Shown piece after piece: positions 6,358 to 7,079 of a DNA stretch of 7,079 nucleotides. The stretch is from assembly GCA_001798455.1 (NCBI GenBank), contig MGSI01000075.1:1-7079 (forward strand). Direction: 5' to 3'. This stretch comes from Deltaproteobacteria bacterium RIFCSPLOWO2_02_FULL_57_26 (GTDB taxonomy: Bacteria; Desulfobacterota; Binatia; UBA9968). Made by a program: the position numbers and the translations under genes. How positions within the stretch are numbered: position 1 is the stretch's first letter; the number at the start of each line of letters is the position of its first letter. The notes under the pieces are model-generated. The model was not told the origin of the DNA and searched no databases. It was given only the letters and a program-made list of their open reading frames with translations.

Positions 6358-6430
6358 AAGATTTGTCTCCTAAGGCCCCTCGTCAACTAATCAATAGAAG
6401 CAACTTTATTGCCAAGTTTTTCGTGCATCC
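6358..6430 (-). other. Spacer between cpaA and cpaB, with the cpaB ribosome site
   Basis: This is the only sizeable gap in the cluster (73 bases). It contains a clear Shine-Dalgarno AGGAG at 6371-6367. A TTGGCA followed by a weak GATTAG at 17-base spacing could be a poor promoter, but only three of six bases match at the -10. No convincing terminator or strong hairpin is present, so read-through from cpaA is the simplest view. Confidence 0.4.
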
Positions 6431-6961
6431 CTAAAATCCGGCCCACTTCCCATCCGGGTCAACGTAAACGGCGGTAAGTGTACCTAGCCCAATAGCAACA
6501 CCGAGTGGGAAGTTAGAGTGCCTTTCGCCAACCACTTGGGGTAAGACTGCACCTCGGCTCATAAAAAAGAGTTTCAAATCAAGCCAAAGCTGCGTAAAAG
6601 CCTCGAGCCGCTTGTGTCTACAAATCACCAGGCCCAAGGCACACACCCCTCCTAACAGGACCGAATAGAAGAAGACGCGAGGCACCAAGGACGCGCCTAA
6701 AATACTTCCCACAGCGCCTAGGAGCTTGACGTCACCGGCTCCCAGCCAACCGAGGGCAAAAGGCAGAATCAGGATGCCTACGCCGAATCCAAGGCCGAGC
6801 AAACTGTGCAAGAGCTGGTCAAAACCTTTCGTCGTATTAAATATTGTTCCGCCCAAAACTCCAACGAGAACCAGCCAGTTCGGAATTCTACTCTCGCTTA
6901 AGTCATAGACGATCGCAAGAGCAACAAAAACGACCAGAAAAAAACCCACAAGAGGAAACAT
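6431..6961 (-). CDS. cpaA: Prepilin peptidase CpaA/TadV (A24 family, GxGD aspartic protease)
   Basis: This 176-residue membrane protein belongs to the short prepilin peptidase class found in Tad loci, which lacks the long cytoplasmic Cys-rich domain of PilD. Both catalytic aspartates are present: Asp20 in YDLSESRIPN (19-28) and Asp77 in the GxGD motif GAGDVKLLG (74-82). Hydrophobic segments lie at about 2-19, 30-43, 52-73, 78-92, 96-114 and 153-166. It would cleave the leader from Flp prepilin, and possibly pseudopilins, at the cytoplasmic face of the inner membrane. A longer form starting with TTG at 6979 would add six residues, but that codon has no ribosome site. The ATG at 6961 is preceded by GGGTGA, a partial match, and gives a normal N-terminus, so I prefer it with moderate certainty. 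The gene is first in the visible cluster and is separated from cpaB by 73 bases. The pilin gene that often precedes it is not in view. Confidence 0.92.
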   Translation of the reverse strand: MFPLVGFFLVVFVALAIVYDLSESRIPNWLVLVGVLGGTIFNTTKGFDQLLHSLLGLGFGVGILILPFALGWLGAGDVKLLGAVGSILGASLVPRVFFYSVLLGGVCALGLVICRHKRLEAFTQLWLDLKLFFMSRGAVLPQVVGERHSNFPLGVAIGLGTLTAVYVDPDGKWAGF

Positions 6962-7079
6962 TTCACCCGTCGGACGCAACTAAAGATGACCCGCGCACGC
7001 TAAATTTTCCTCTTACTAACCGCTCTCTTGTCTTCTTTTGTCCTTTTTTGCCTTCGCCGGTGGAAGACTAACATACACT
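6962..7079 (-). other. Upstream flank of cpaA, no supported gene
   Basis: The coding-strand sequence from 7062 to about 7003 is purine-rich. Two minus-strand frames enter from the right edge and stop at TAG 7018-7016 and TAG 7002-7000. Their residues are Lys/Arg-rich and do not resemble a Flp pilin C-terminus, so neither is called. TATGTT at 7075-7070 is a weak -10-like hexamer whose -35 region would be outside the window. No terminator is evident. Confidence 0.35.

Noticed and set aside
6408..6425. Weak inverted repeat (AACTT/AAGTT) in the cpaA-cpaB spacer, as a terminator
   Set aside because: The stem is five A/T-rich pairs, and the T run lies on the plus-strand side, so it would not terminate transcription of this cluster.
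6962..6979. TTG at 6979 as the cpaA start
   Set aside because: No ribosome site precedes it, and the ATG six codons later has a partial one and gives a normal prepilin peptidase N-terminus. The longer form cannot be fully excluded.
7049..7067. Small inverted repeat CTTC...GAAG near the right edge, as a terminator or operator
   Set aside because: Only four pairs match, no T run follows on the minus strand, and no second copy is found.
7000..7078. Possible C-terminal end of an upstream gene (two minus-strand frames open to the right edge)
   Set aside because: Both are about 20-25 codons, Lys/Arg-rich, and do not resemble a Flp pilin or any known Tad protein. An open stretch this short is expected by chance.

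Overview
This window holds one continuous, minus-strand gene cluster for a Flp/Tad-type (tight adherence) type IVc pilus assembly and secretion machine. Reading in the direction of transcription, from high to low coordinates, the order is: prepilin peptidase (cpaA/tadV, 6431-6961), periplasmic assembly protein (cpaB/rcpC, 5503-6357), outer-membrane secretin (cpaC/rcpA, 3878-5488), localisation ATPase (cpaE/tadZ, 2657-3868), motor ATPase (cpaF/tadA, 1260-2648), inner-membrane platform tadB (286-1263) and the first 93 codons of tadC (279 down to the left edge). No gene is supported on the plus strand. The long plus-strand open frames lie antisense to these genes and look like nothing known.

The genes form a complete export path. 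CpaA trims (and in this family may methylate) the prepilin at the inner membrane. CpaF hydrolyses ATP and drives pilin assembly through the TadB/TadC platform. CpaE places the machine in the cell. CpaB sits in the periplasm, anchored by one membrane helix, and CpaC forms the outer-membrane pore. The pilin gene (flp), a CpaD/RcpB homologue, and TadD or pseudopilin genes are not in the window. They could lie beyond either edge.

The layout is very compact from cpaB downward. Gaps are 11-14 bases (from cpaB to cpaC, cpaC to cpaE and cpaE to tadA, counted to the preferred starts), then a 4-base ATGA overlap (tadA-tadB) and a 6-base gap (tadB-tadC). At three consecutive junctions the stop codon of the upstream gene is built into the Shine-Dalgarno sequence of the next. 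Only cpaA-cpaB has a real intergenic spacer (73 bases).

The secretin, together with strong AGGAG-type ribosome sites, indicates a diderm bacterium. Base composition looks close to balanced by eye. The order A-B-C-E-F-tadB-tadC without cpaD between C and E is unlike the Caulobacter/alphaproteobacterial arrangement. It resembles what is seen in several deltaproteobacterial, Nitrospirota-like and related lineages, but the phylum cannot be fixed from the sequence alone.

I do not see an undescribed system here; this is a recognisable Tad locus. The points most worth checking are a nine-G tract inside the secretin gene, placed so that slippage in either direction truncates the protein before the pore domain; a CpaE with a degenerate receiver domain and a non-canonical Walker A; and the repeated stop-in-Shine-Dalgarno coupling.
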